Source: Candidatus Binatia bacterium (GTDB lineage: Bacteria > Desulfobacterota > Binatia > UBA9968). From it: a stretch of 44,323 nucleotides of DNA. Below are positions 1-7,300 of the stretch, piece by piece. Under the pieces are notes generated by a model that saw only the letters and a list, made by a program, of their open reading frames with translations, did not search any database and had not been told where the DNA came from. How positions within the stretch are numbered: position 1 is the stretch's first letter; each line of letters opens with the position of its first letter. A program made the translations under genes and the position numbers. The DNA is taken from contig DASXUF010000010.1 of assembly GCA_036504975.1 (NCBI GenBank), positions 1 through 44,323 of the forward strand, in the 5' to 3' direction.

Positions 1-692
1 TCCTCGGCGGTTCCGTAGCGGCCCAGGGGAATTTCCCCGGCCATTTCTTTATTTATTTCTTCTACCGCCTTCTTCATGCGCTCGGCGCGCGCCTGGTTCA
101 ATTTTTTCGCGCGGTCGGTGTCGATCCTGCCGGGACAGACGTTGTTGACGAGGATGTTGTCCTTGGCCAATTCCCGCGAGAGCGACTTCGCCAGGCCGAT
201 GGCGCCGCTGCGCACGCCGTTCGAGAGCACGAGCCCGGCGATCGGTTCCTTGACCGCATACGATGAGATGTTGATCACGCGCCCGCCGCCGACCTTGCGC
301 ATGTGCGGCACCGCTTCGCGCGTGAGCCTCACGGCGCTCAAGAAGTTAAGGCGAAACGCGTTCTCCCAATCCTCGTCGGTAAATTTCATGAACTCGCCGG
401 GCGGCGGTCCGCCGGCATTGGTCACGATGACGTCGAGGCGGCCGAACTTCTCCACCGTCTTGGCGACAAATTTTTGAATATCTTCCGCGCGCGTCATGTC
501 GGCGACGAGCTCCAGCACATCGGCGCCGGTCCCGCGCCGGATCATCTCCGCCGTCTCGTTGAGCTGCGCCTCGCCGCGGGCGCAGATGCTCACTTTTGCT
601 CCTTCGCGCGCGAAGCCCAAGGCCACCGCCCTTCCGATGCCCTGGCTCGCGCCCGCCACCAACGCCACCTTTCCCTTCAATCCTAGATCCAT
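1..692 (-). CDS. SDR family oxidoreductase (3' end cut by window)
   Basis: Short-chain dehydrogenase/reductase that would use NAD(P) to oxidise or reduce an alcohol/ketone. The N-terminus has the Rossmann glycine motif GASQGIG near residue 15, followed by a conserved NAGG turn and an ISSYA segment at the usual catalytic-serine position. The expected downstream tyrosine and lysine are not clear: the YxxxK region reads as SNGVRSGAIGLAKS, so a tyrosine seems replaced, which is odd and worth checking. The ATG at 692 follows a weak ribosome site. It lies upstream of no other gene on its strand except the ligA/ligB pair at 767-1957, which read into it, so it may belong to the same aromatic operon. 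The C-terminal end is outside the window. Confidence 0.85.
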   Translation of the reverse strand, partial: MDLGLKGKVALVAGASQGIGRAVALGFAREGAKVSICARGEAQLNETAEMIRRGTGADVLELVADMTRAEDIQKFVAKTVEKFGRLDVIVTNAGGPPPGEFMKFTDEDWENAFRLNFLSAVRLTREAVPHMRKVGGGRVINISSYAVKEPIAGLVLSNGVRSGAIGLAKSLSRELAKDNILVNNVCPGRIDTDRAKKLNQARAERMKKAVEEINKEMAGEIPLGRYGTAE

Positions 693-704
693 GGCCACTC
701 CCAA

Positions 705-770
705 AGGATGAATGATGAGGGATGAAGGATGAAATTTCCGATTTCAGCCTTCCGCCTTCATCCTTGTCAT
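705..770. repeat. GGATGAA-type inverted intergenic repeat
   Basis: Several copies of a GGATGAA/GATGAAGG heptamer-like unit face copies of its complement (TTCATCC) across a short centre, so the stretch can fold into a hairpin. A second member of the same family is at 11581-11655. It lies between the SDR gene and ligA. No coding content is apparent. Confidence 0.6.
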
Positions 771-1012
771 TTCTGGCTCCAATAAATATTGTTACGAAAT
801 TCAAGATTCAATCTCAGAATGTAAAGAGCCAGCATTCCATGCGCGCCGAGCTGGCGCAGTTTCCTCGGGTCGCCCGCCTTCAGCGCTTCCCTTTCCTCGG
901 ACGTGAGCTCGTACTGGCCGATGGCAGCCTCGAGATCGGCGGCGGCCTGTTTCAAGACTCCCCCGTTCATCTTGAGATCGAAAAGAAACCGATTGAGATG
1001 GTAACTGCTCAT
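767..1012 (-). CDS. LigA-like small subunit of an extradiol ring-cleavage dioxygenase
   Basis: This 81-residue protein resembles the alpha (LigA) subunit of protocatechuate 4,5-dioxygenase-type enzymes, which covers the active site of the LigB catalytic subunit. The opening MSSYHLNRFLFDLKMN, the ELTSEEREAL segment and the LGAHGMLAL segment are characteristic of the family. It is shorter than classical LigA and so close to the minimal domain. The start has a GGAGGC ribosome site directly upstream. It lies 75 bases downstream of ligB on the same strand, with an AT-rich repeat between them. The substrate is unknown; protocatechuate, gallate or a related catechol is plausible. Confidence 0.8.
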   Translation of the reverse strand: MSSYHLNRFLFDLKMNGGVLKQAAADLEAAIGQYELTSEEREALKAGDPRKLRQLGAHGMLALYILRLNLEFRNNIYWSQK

Positions 1013-1023
1013 GGCGCCTCCGG

Positions 1024-1098
1024 CGCGATTTCAAATTTTAAATTTTGAATGTTGAGTTTTGAATTCCAATTCATAATTAAAAATTCATCATTCAACAT
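1024..1098. repeat. AT-rich inverted repeat between ligB and ligA
   Basis: The stretch is made of short TTCAAATTTTAAATTTTGAA-like words and a TTGAATGTTGA unit answered by TCAACATTC, so it is locally palindromic. Similar AT-rich palindromic runs occur at 19862-20030 and 32868-32930. The left end of the ligB coding region (1088-1098) is inside it. Confidence 0.55.
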
Positions 1099-1957
1099 TC
1101 TTCCAACTGACGAACCCCCATCCCGTCGCCACGTGGTCGGGCATGTAAAACGTCTCTGACGCCTTGGCGTCGCCGACGGCGCCTATCACGACCATCCAGT
1201 TGAGAAATTCCGAATCTCCCGCCTTGCTGATCTCCTCGACGGAATAATCCGCCAGCGCTCTGCCCCTGCCGTCGCGCAGGATCTCCAGCAGCTTGTGATC
1301 GAACTGCGTGTCGATCTCGCCGATTCTCGGCGAGCCGGGAAAATGGGAGAGCCCGCCGGTCGCGAGAATCGCCACGCGCTCTTTCCAACCGTCGGCGACT
1401 TGTCGAATCAGCTCGCCGATCTGGTAGCAACGTCGCGGCGTCGGTATGGGATCCACCCAGGTATTGACGTAGATCGGCAGGATCGGAATCTTGGGCTCGG
1501 GCAAGAGAAAGTAGAGCGGCACGGTCTGCGTGTGCTGCAGCTCGATATACTCGCCGAAGGAAAAATCGATGCCGCGGTCGATCCCCGCCTTCAAGATCGC
1601 CCGGCCGAGCTCTTTGTGATTGCGGTAGTGAAACTTGTGGCGCGTGAACTGCCCTTTGACTTCGTCGGCCAAGGTGACAAAAAAAGTCGGGATGTTATTG
1701 AAGACGAAATTCACGAACTGATCGTTGGCGACGACGATGAGAACGTCGGGCTCGGCCGCCTCGAGGTCGGCGCGGAGCGCCGCATAGGCCTTCTCGGCGT
1801 CGCGCCGGAGTTTTTGCTGCGCCTCTAGAGAAGGCTTGGACGATGCCGCTTGCGGGGCCATGCGATAGTGGAGCTGCATGAACTCGTCCCACTCCGGGCC
1901 CGGCTCCAGGAGAATATTCGGCGCGTGACTGGCGGCGACTGCGGCCACGAAAGGCAT
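1088..1957 (-). CDS. LigB-family extradiol ring-cleavage dioxygenase, catalytic subunit
   Basis: A 289-residue class III extradiol dioxygenase that would cleave a catecholic ring next to its hydroxyl groups using non-haem Fe(II). The N-terminal ASHAPNI carries the first metal-ligand histidine (about residue 12), and GGLSHFPGSP (about 200-209) has the catalytic-histidine motif of LigB. The VVANDQFVNF segment is also typical. The length fits the family. It is followed by the LigA-like gene, giving a complete alpha/beta enzyme. A sigma-70-like promoter lies just upstream at 1984-2011. The exact substrate cannot be read from the sequence; protocatechuate-like compounds are the best guess. Confidence 0.9.
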   Translation of the reverse strand: MPFVAAVAASHAPNILLEPGPEWDEFMQLHYRMAPQAASSKPSLEAQQKLRRDAEKAYAALRADLEAAEPDVLIVVANDQFVNFVFNNIPTFFVTLADEVKGQFTRHKFHYRNHKELGRAILKAGIDRGIDFSFGEYIELQHTQTVPLYFLLPEPKIPILPIYVNTWVDPIPTPRRCYQIGELIRQVADGWKERVAILATGGLSHFPGSPRIGEIDTQFDHKLLEILRDGRGRALADYSVEEISKAGDSEFLNWMVVIGAVGDAKASETFYMPDHVATGWGFVSWKNVE

Positions 1958-1983
1958 TCTATCGCCCTCTTTTAGCTTGAGAA

Positions 1984-2011
1984 CCTATAACCCACCTGGG
2001 AAAAAAATCAA
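1984..2011 (-). promoter_or_regulatory. Predicted sigma-70 promoter of ligB
   Basis: On the minus strand a TTGATT -35 box (2006-2011) and a TATAGG -10 box (1984-1989) are 16 bases apart, 27 bases before the ligB start. A near-palindrome CCCAGGTGGG sits in the spacer and could be an operator. Confidence 0.5.
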
Positions 2012-2027
2012 CTTGGTTTTTTGGCGG

Positions 2028-2573
2028 CTAACCTTTTCTATAGGTCGCAGGGAAGTCGAAGGACGGCGGAATCTTAGGCGGGTCCTTGCCGTAAACAACG
2101 GCTATCTCCGCAAGGTCCGCGATTTCAACCCGATCCAATCCTCCGTTCACTCTTTTGCCGTTAACGAATATCTTCGGTTTTTGTTGCACCGGCGGCGCTC
2201 CCTTCGCCGTAGCTTTCCAAATATCGAAAAACTGATCCAGCGTGAAAATTCTTCGTTGCGGCGCCTCGACATGGATGATTCCGCTTGGATCGTGCGTATG
2301 CAGCCAGTATAGGCAGGTGCGACCCGCGATGCCCACCCCTTCAGGAACCGGATAGAGTTTTCCGTCTACGAATACATCCAGGTGAGCATGGATATGAAAA
2401 GCCGTTCCCTCCTCGCGATCGCAGGGGATCCCGGCGATGGGTTGGATCTGCTCGGCGCTATAAGCCGGGGAAATTCGAGTGGCAAGACAACCGATCACCA
2501 TTCCGGCGGCGATGCTCGCGACGCCCATCTTGGCCAGCTCGCCACTTAATCTTTTGGCTGTCGATGAGTCCAT
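2028..2573 (-). CDS. Hypothetical exported or membrane-anchored protein with HxHxH motif
   Basis: A 181-residue protein with one hydrophobic N-terminal segment (about 15-38) that could be a signal anchor. The body has a histidine-rich FHIHAHLDVFVDGK motif (about 79-92), a CLYWLHTHDPSG motif (about 107-118) and FTLDQFFDIW. This looks like a conserved family of unknown function; the clustered histidines suggest metal binding, which is inference. A GGAG ribosome site precedes the ATG. It is probably transcribed alone, since ligB has its own promoter immediately downstream. Confidence 0.75.
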   Translation of the reverse strand: MDSSTAKRLSGELAKMGVASIAAGMVIGCLATRISPAYSAEQIQPIAGIPCDREEGTAFHIHAHLDVFVDGKLYPVPEGVGIAGRTCLYWLHTHDPSGIIHVEAPQRRIFTLDQFFDIWKATAKGAPPVQQKPKIFVNGKRVNGGLDRVEIADLAEIAVVYGKDPPKIPPSFDFPATYRKG

Positions 2574-2611
2574 GTTATTTCTCCACGCAGCATTGGCGTC
2601 AGAACGCTCAC

Positions 2612-2641
2612 ACTATACTTGCTTCCGTGCACGAGAGGCAA
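2612..2641 (-). promoter_or_regulatory. Predicted promoter of the HxHxH-protein gene
   Basis: Minus-strand TTGCCT (2636-2641) and TATAGT (2612-2617) boxes are separated by 18 bases, about 38 bases before the start codon at 2573. Confidence 0.4.
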
Positions 2642-2676
2642 GACGGCGCGCCGGCTGACCGGAGATGAAGGTTGGA

Positions 2677-2710
2677 TGTGGCCAGGGACGGAATCGAACC
2701 GCCGACACGA
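2677..2710 (-). repeat. tRNA-Phe 3'-end fragment, distal attachment site
   Basis: Thirty-four bases identical to the variable-loop, T-arm and acceptor 3' strand of the intact tRNA-Phe at 6217-6289, in the same orientation. The identity extends five bases further left with one mismatch and stops abruptly at 2711, as expected for an att core. Confidence 0.85.
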
Positions 2711-3029
2711 AGCCCAAAGCGCGAGAACAGTAAGTGATACAGAGTAGCCGACCTCTAGGAAAATCGTGGTGTTCTGGAAAGCGGGTTGTTACCGAGTGCT
2801 ACGGTTTGCCGCCTGAAGTTGGAACATTTCTGGAACATTTTTTTCCCGAGGCCAGGGGGTGGGGGGAAGGCTTTCAAGCCCTTCGCGGGACATCGACGAA
2901 AGGTCTCTCCGTTCGGCACAAAACAAAAAGGAAACTATGCAATGCGTGACGCAAGTTATGCGTAGAACTCGGGAGGGAGTAGGCTGGCCGAATTGATCGG
3001 AATACGTAGTCGGTCAATGTAGGACAGGT
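2711..3029. other. Element interior without a supported gene
   Basis: No convincing gene is visible. The minus strand has an open frame from 3013 to a stop at 2789-2791 with no start codon; its end reads NVPEMFQLQAANRSTR. Its position beside the att site, where integrase tails often lie, makes a decayed recombinase end conceivable, but no catalytic motif is present. A short direct repeat GGAACATTT occurs twice at 2821-2840. Confidence 0.4.
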
Positions 3030-3299
3030 TCACGGCTGCTTGCTCGGCGGTGGATTCGCTTTATTCCACTCCTTCACTTGCTCAGGGGTATCGAGGCGTG
3101 TCATGAGATGCCAAGTATCAGATCCGCGGAGTCTCCAAGTCTTACCTGTCCAAGTATCCAGCAAAATAACATTGTCGATATTGGTGAGCAGACGATGTGT
3201 GGCTATCTGATATCTCCCAGGTTGGGGCAGATCCTTGGCTTGTTGACCCAGCGCGGTACCGCTCAGTGCTAAGATAACCACGAGAATAAATGCTTTCAT
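3030..3299 (-). CDS. Small secreted protein of unknown function
   Basis: An 89-residue protein beginning MKAFILVVILALSGTALGQQ, a clear signal peptide with cleavage near residue 18. The mature part carries GRYQIATHR and LLDTWTGKTWRL, a short beta-rich pattern seen in small conserved exported proteins of unknown role. An in-frame ATG at 3338 exists, but the ATG at 3299 is chosen because it has an AGGAAG ribosome site and puts the signal peptide at the N-terminus. It sits inside the tRNA-Phe element and is a cargo gene candidate. Confidence 0.65.
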   Translation of the reverse strand: MKAFILVVILALSGTALGQQAKDLPQPGRYQIATHRLLTNIDNVILLDTWTGKTWRLRGSDTWHLMTRLDTPEQVKEWNKANPPPSKQP

Positions 3300-3559
3300 A
3301 CAGCTAATCGCTTCCTTTTTTTGGTTTCTGATTCTCACGCCTCCGCAAGAATCCGCAGCCCGTCAGTATCTACGGCCCACCTATCATTAAGCGCCGGATC
3401 AATGCCTTTCCACATTAAGGCTGTCGATGGAGCGATTCTGCCCCCATACAGGGCGGGCCGTCAAGCTGAATTTCTTGCTTTGGACCTGAATAGCGTTACG
3501 CTAAGTTGATCCTTGGGCGCCTAGCCTGATCCCCGAGAGCCGGGCCGAGGGACGCACGT

Positions 3560-3808
3560 TCAACCTTCCGGCGGGGGTCTGTTCCTGAGAAGATACCAAC
3601 CGAGGAAAACAAAGCAAGCGGGAAGCATCGAGACTCCGACCAGGTAGCCAACAACGACGGCCGCGTCGAAGACCAACCACTCCGAGGTCCGGGCCAAGCT
3701 TGCACCGAAAAGATAAACCCCGAGAACAACCAAGGCCCATCCGCAGATTTTCTTTGCGACGAAAGGAACAACATTTACCCACTTCACTATGTTCGTTTCC
3801 TTACTCAC
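3560..3808 (-). CDS. Small two-helix membrane protein, unknown
   Basis: 82 residues with two hydrophobic helices (about 22-40 and 47-75) and a short charged C-terminus. It would start at a GTG with only a weak ribosome site. An overlapping frame of similar size was discarded because it is arginine-rich and lacks a coherent hydrophobic pattern. Unknown function, inside the tRNA-Phe element. Confidence 0.45.
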   Translation of the reverse strand: MSKETNIVKWVNVVPFVAKKICGWALVVLGVYLFGASLARTSEWLVFDAAVVVGYLVGVSMLPACFVFLGWYLLRNRPPPEG

Positions 3809-4028
3809 AATTCACCACGCATCTCGATAGCGGAATCTGGAAAAAACACGGTGTCATTGTGCCACCACTCGGCAAAGGCCGACAACTTCAAATTTTTCTT
3901 GCCTTTTCCGAGTTCCGCCTTATGATTGAAATCATTCTCGGGGCTTAGCCTGATCCGCGAAACGCCGGTGCCCTCCTGCCCGGCCTGGCCCCTTTCCTCA
4001 AAGCAGGAGATATCCGACAGGAGGCGAT

Positions 4029-5138
4029 ATGAAGACCAAAAGCAACGGCGAAGTTCCCAGTTCGCCACCAAAGGATTTCCATCCGAACAGCACTTGCATA
4101 GCTTACGTCAACGAGGAAGATGACTTTATCGTTGACAATATTTTCACCCCCACCGCTAAGAAAAAAATCAAGGCGCAGGCAGAAAGACGGGCAGCGTACC
4201 TTCAAGACGAGAACATACCCGCCGTGTACAGACTATCTCCGTCTTACTATTATAGGGATCAGATCGCACGGTGCATCGAAATCACCGATTCGGGCAAGCA
4301 GCGATACACGGATGAGGTCGTGAAGTACGTGGTCCAAGCCGTAAAGCAGTTCGGAGTGGACGCTTTACAATTAAACACGTCTGACAAATTTCGCATTCAT
4401 CCCCTGTCGGACGAGGAAATTACCGCGAGATTAGCAAACTTCAACGAGACCGCGATGAAGTTTTTTTCGGCTACGGCTCCGGGGAACAAAGTCGTCACTC
4501 GATCCCACGTGATCCAGTTAAAGACACTAACGAATCGGGATGAAAGATCGAGATTCGACCCGAAGTATGCAGAGGATTCAAGCGCGTGGATTTCAGAGCT
4601 GGAGGAAAAACCAGTCAAGCGAGATCCCCTAGAGTACCTCCATCCATTGGCTAGAGCCCAAGAGGAAAGGGAGTTGTTCGAGCTTCGATACCGAGAAGGA
4701 TTAGGCGACGTGATTTGCGATGTTCTCAGGTATTGGCGGGAGCAGGTGCAGCGTGGTTCCCTGAAGGAAAGACAGCTTGCAGCAAAACACCTGGGACAGT
4801 TTGGCAAAGCATTGATTCCTGAGACAAGAGGGAAAAGGAGGAAAATGAGAACAGCAACCTCGTATGAGGTACAGAAGTTTTACTACAAAGAGCTATTTCG
4901 CCTTTACCATGTCGAACTCGCGCTTCGGGAACTCCCCGGCAGTCCAAGGGAAAAGGTCCAATCTGCTAGCAAAAACTTTGAGATATCTGAAGAGACGATC
5001 AGAGATCTGTGGTTTCTGGATAAGAATTACAACCCTAAGGGACGGCCTGACCCGATCAGGCAAAGAGCCCGCCTGCTAACCGCGCGACATTTCAAGATTA
5101 CCGAGCACTCCGTTTCTAATCTCCTCTCTGTGTGGTAG
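4029..5138 (+). CDS. Unrecognised 369-residue protein of the tRNA-Phe element
   Basis: Starts at an ATG seven bases after a strong AGGAGG-like site. The protein is soluble and highly charged, with no signal peptide. It has a lysine-rich stretch (AKKKIKAQAERR, about 43-54), a tyrosine cluster SYYYRD (about 72-77), an acidic/basic middle and a C-terminal part (about 290-369) that looks helix-rich and ends in KITEHSVSNLLSVW, possibly a small DNA-binding helix pair. I do not recognise the family. As the largest gene of an element that also has an excisionase-like gene, it may serve replication, regulation or recombination, but this is inference. Codon use is less GC-biased than in the flanking genes. 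Confidence 0.75.
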   Translation: MKTKSNGEVPSSPPKDFHPNSTCIAYVNEEDDFIVDNIFTPTAKKKIKAQAERRAAYLQDENIPAVYRLSPSYYYRDQIARCIEITDSGKQRYTDEVVKYVVQAVKQFGVDALQLNTSDKFRIHPLSDEEITARLANFNETAMKFFSATAPGNKVVTRSHVIQLKTLTNRDERSRFDPKYAEDSSAWISELEEKPVKRDPLEYLHPLARAQEERELFELRYREGLGDVICDVLRYWREQVQRGSLKERQLAAKHLGQFGKALIPETRGKRRKMRTATSYEVQKFYYKELFRLYHVELALRELPGSPREKVQSASKNFEISEETIRDLWFLDKNYNPKGRPDPIRQRARLLTARHFKITEHSVSNLLSVW

Positions 5139-5247
5139 TCCGCTACTCGCTTTCGAACAATTCCCCGAAATAATCCTTCTTTCAGTGAGAAAGCAATCCG
5201 CCTTCGCGTGTTAACATCGAGTCAGATAGGCCAAGGAGGGTTGCCGA

Positions 5248-5475
5248 ATGGAAGCATTACTAACCATTGAGGAGGCCGCCCGTTTCCTCAGGGCAAGAAC
5301 AAGCACATTCCATACATGGGCGTACCGGAGACAAATTCCCTCACAGAAGGTCTGCAATGCGTTACGCTTCAGGCGGGAGGAATTAGAGGCACGGCTTAAG
5401 GCACAAGCGCGGCGTTTGTGGGGACTTCTAGGCAGATGGCTATCGGACACGATATCTGGATTAGTGCGAATCTGA
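5248..5475 (+). CDS. Excisionase-family helix-turn-helix protein
   Basis: 75 residues opening with MEALLTIEEAARFLRARTST and continuing with FHTWAYRRQIPSQKV and LRFRREELEARL. This is the pattern of the excisionase/MerR-like HTH_17 DNA-binding domain: an N-terminal tetrahelical HTH, a wing with the R-IPxxKV consensus, and a closing helix starting RxxELE. The ATG follows an AGGAGG site by eight bases. Such proteins direct excision of elements integrated at tRNA genes, which fits the flanking tRNA-Phe repeats; they may also be transcription regulators. Confidence 0.8.
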   Translation: MEALLTIEEAARFLRARTSTFHTWAYRRQIPSQKVCNALRFRREELEARLKAQARRLWGLLGRWLSDTISGLVRI

Positions 5476-5488
5476 CTAGGAGACCGAG

Positions 5489-5635
5489 ATGAACGCCGAG
5501 TTCTTTTATAAGGGCCCGCTGGGAGCAATGGGGTTTCGATATCGTGGGCGCGAGTGGGCGTTCCTAGCGACCGTGATCATCTTAGCGCTCGTGATTTTAG
5601 GAGTGATGATCGTGAAAAGCCTGGCGGGATTTTAA
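5489..5635 (+). CDS. Tiny single-pass membrane protein (48 aa)
   Basis: Translates to 48 residues beginning MNAEFFYKGPLGAMGFRYRG and containing one hydrophobic helix (about 28-45) followed by VKSLAGF. A TAGGAG ribosome site lies eight bases upstream, and the gene begins 13 bases after the excisionase-like gene, suggesting one operon. It ends one base before the end of a convergent tiny gene at 5637. Function unknown; holin-like or phage-coat-like roles are only speculation. Confidence 0.55.
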   Translation: MNAEFFYKGPLGAMGFRYRGREWAFLATVIILALVILGVMIVKSLAGF

Positions 5636-5636
5636 C

Positions 5637-5780
5637 TCAACGAAGGTTGCCCGAGGCTTTGTTGGACTTTCTCAGGTCATGCCAAAGGGCCTTGAAGGGA
5701 TTGTAGGTTCCCTTATGATAGGCGTAACCGACAAGAACGATGACGATAAAAATAAGATTGATCCAACTAAAGGCATCCAA
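5637..5780 (-). CDS. Tiny single-pass membrane protein (47 aa, TTG start)
   Basis: Reads from a TTG with a good AGGAGA site eight bases upstream: a hydrophobic helix (about 7-20, INLIFIVIVLVGYAY) followed by a basic tail HKGTYNPFKALWHDLRKS. An ATG six to eight bases before the TTG is out of frame and stops after six codons. It follows two other tiny membrane-protein genes on the same strand. Confidence 0.5.
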   Translation of the reverse strand: MDAFSWINLIFIVIVLVGYAYHKGTYNPFKALWHDLRKSNKASGNLR

Positions 5781-5804
5781 AAGTCATTCTCCTGCGCCAA
5801 TGAA

Positions 5805-5900
5805 CTACTGCTTTAAAGATCGACCTAGCACCCAAAGGACGTAAAGGAATGAACCGAACACGACAAGGGCGCCAATGACAGCGATTATCTGGTAAATCAT
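5805..5900 (-). CDS. Tiny membrane peptide (31 aa), coupled to upstream gene
   Basis: 31 residues, MIYQIIAVIGALVVFGSFLY and onward, essentially one transmembrane helix. Its ATG overlaps the stop of the upstream 89-residue gene as ATGA, and a GGAGGG site lies inside that gene's end, so translation is probably coupled. This arrangement argues that the short frame is real. Confidence 0.55.
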   Translation of the reverse strand: MIYQIIAVIGALVVFGSFLYVLWVLGRSLKQ

Positions 5901-6166
5901 TTGAAGCCCTCCAGAGCCTTAATCGAAGCGCTAACTCTACGATGAATCATACCAATGATCACGGCAAAAACAACCTGAAGAAACATACCCAAAACAAAGA
6001 GCAGTATCTTCAAGTGGCTATCCAAAGCTAAAAGGAAGCTGATGACTCCGGCCCCAAGGAGAAACATCCCCGCCCAAAGAAGTCGAATCCACTCGGTGTA
6101 ATAGCGTATTTTTTCTTTTAGGGCATCCAAATTGAGCACTCTAGGCGCCTCTTCTACCTGCGCCAA
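5897..6166 (-). CDS. Small two-helix membrane protein (89 aa), unknown
   Basis: The N-terminal 25 residues are polar (VLNLDALKEKIRYYTEWIR), followed by two transmembrane helices (about 28-48 and 52-74) and a basic tail RRVSASIKALEGFK. It is the first of three consecutive tiny membrane-protein genes reading away from tRNA-Phe, next to the attachment site. Function not recognised. Confidence 0.6.
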   Translation of the reverse strand: MAQVEEAPRVLNLDALKEKIRYYTEWIRLLWAGMFLLGAGVISFLLALDSHLKILLFVLGMFLQVVFAVIIGMIHRRVSASIKALEGFK

Positions 6167-6216
6167 GAGAACCCTATATCACAAAATCTGGAATAGAAGT
6201 CAGGAAAAATTGGGTG

Positions 6217-6289
<73 letters not shown>

Positions 6290-6324
6290 AGAGGTTGGAA
6301 ATATTGCTGAAAATGTTCGGAGAG

Positions 6325-7299
6325 TCAAGATTGGGCGCTGGTTCTTGCGCCGCGCGGTGATTTTTTTTCGACGAAGTCGATGATTCGTTTCTCCAGCCTG
6401 ACTTTGTCGAGGGCGTTGATCTCCTGAACGCCCGTCGGGCTGGTGACGTTCACTTCGGTGAGATAGCCGCCGATGACATCCAGGCCGACAAAATAAAGAC
6501 CTAATTGCTTCAACGACGGAGCCATCACCCGGCAGATTTCAAGGTCCCTGGCGTCGAGGCTGGCCTTCATCGCTTCGCCCCCGACGTGGAGGTTGCTGCG
6601 GGTTTCATCTTCGCGCGGTATGCGCAGAAGGGCGCCCAGGGGTTCGCCATTCAATACGATGATGCGCTTATCGCCCTTGCGAACCTCCGGAATGTAGCGC
6701 TGCGCCATGATGGGGTTCGTTCCGTTGTTCGTCGCCGCTTCCAGCAGCGCGTTGGTATTCCGGTCTTTCTGATTGAGGTAGAAAATCCCGCTGCCGCCGC
6801 AACCGTCCAATGGCTTGATGATCATCTCTCCACCCTGATCCGTCATGAACTGTTTAAGTCTCTCGATGCTGGAACCCACCAGAGTCGGCGGGATCAGCTC
6901 GGAAAAATTGAGAGCGTAAAGTTTCTCGTTGGCCTCGCGGAGACCGAGCGGGTGATTCACGACCAGGCACTTTCTCTCGTCCACCAGGCTCAACAGATGC
7001 GTCGCAAAGAAAAATTTCATGTCGAAGGGCGGATCTTTGCGCATGAGAATCACGTCGAAGTCGGCGAGCGGTCCGGCGCTCTCCTCTCCGAAGCGGTAAT
7101 GAGGAGTCGCCCGCGCCACGCTTACCCGGCGAAAGCGGCCTTCCGGCACGGCGCCGCGGATCGAGAGGTCTTCGAGCTCCATATAGTAAACTTCGTGGCC
7201 TCGCGCTTCCGCCTCGAGCATCATGACGAAGGTCGTATCCTTGTCGATGTTGATTTTATCGATGGGGTCCATGACGACCCCGATCTTCAACGCCGGCAT
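6325..7299 (-). CDS. gshB: Glutathione synthetase
   Basis: Joins gamma-glutamylcysteine and glycine with ATP to make glutathione in the cytosol. The 324-residue length and order match bacterial GshB: an N-terminal domain starting LKIGVVMDPIDKI, the MRKDPPFD motif (about 88-95), then an ATP-grasp fold with IIKPLDGCGGSGIF (about 160-173), QRYIPEVRKGDKRI, and the C-terminal TEVNVTSPTG motif that binds metal and substrate. The ATG begins one base after the stop of the RDD gene, within a prmA-rsmE-RDD-gshB operon. No gshA is present here. Confidence 0.96.
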   Translation of the reverse strand: MPALKIGVVMDPIDKINIDKDTTFVMMLEAEARGHEVYYMELEDLSIRGAVPEGRFRRVSVARATPHYRFGEESAGPLADFDVILMRKDPPFDMKFFFATHLLSLVDERKCLVVNHPLGLREANEKLYALNFSELIPPTLVGSSIERLKQFMTDQGGEMIIKPLDGCGGSGIFYLNQKDRNTNALLEAATNNGTNPIMAQRYIPEVRKGDKRIIVLNGEPLGALLRIPREDETRSNLHVGGEAMKASLDARDLEICRVMAPSLKQLGLYFVGLDVIGGYLTEVNVTSPTGVQEINALDKVRLEKRIIDFVEKKSPRGARTSAQS

Positions 7300-7300
7300 A

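Noticed and set aside
2734-2949. Plus-strand 71-residue frame beside the distal att site
   Set aside because: No ribosome site, no family pattern, and the composition is typical of random frames.
2789-3013. Possible decayed integrase tail on the minus strand
   Set aside because: There is no start codon and no R-H-R-Y motif; kept only as a note on the empty stretch.
3519-3960. Short direct repeat TAGCCTGATCC at 3523 and 3947 as element ends
   Set aside because: The match is short and imperfect and bounds no clear module, while the tRNA repeats explain the element better.
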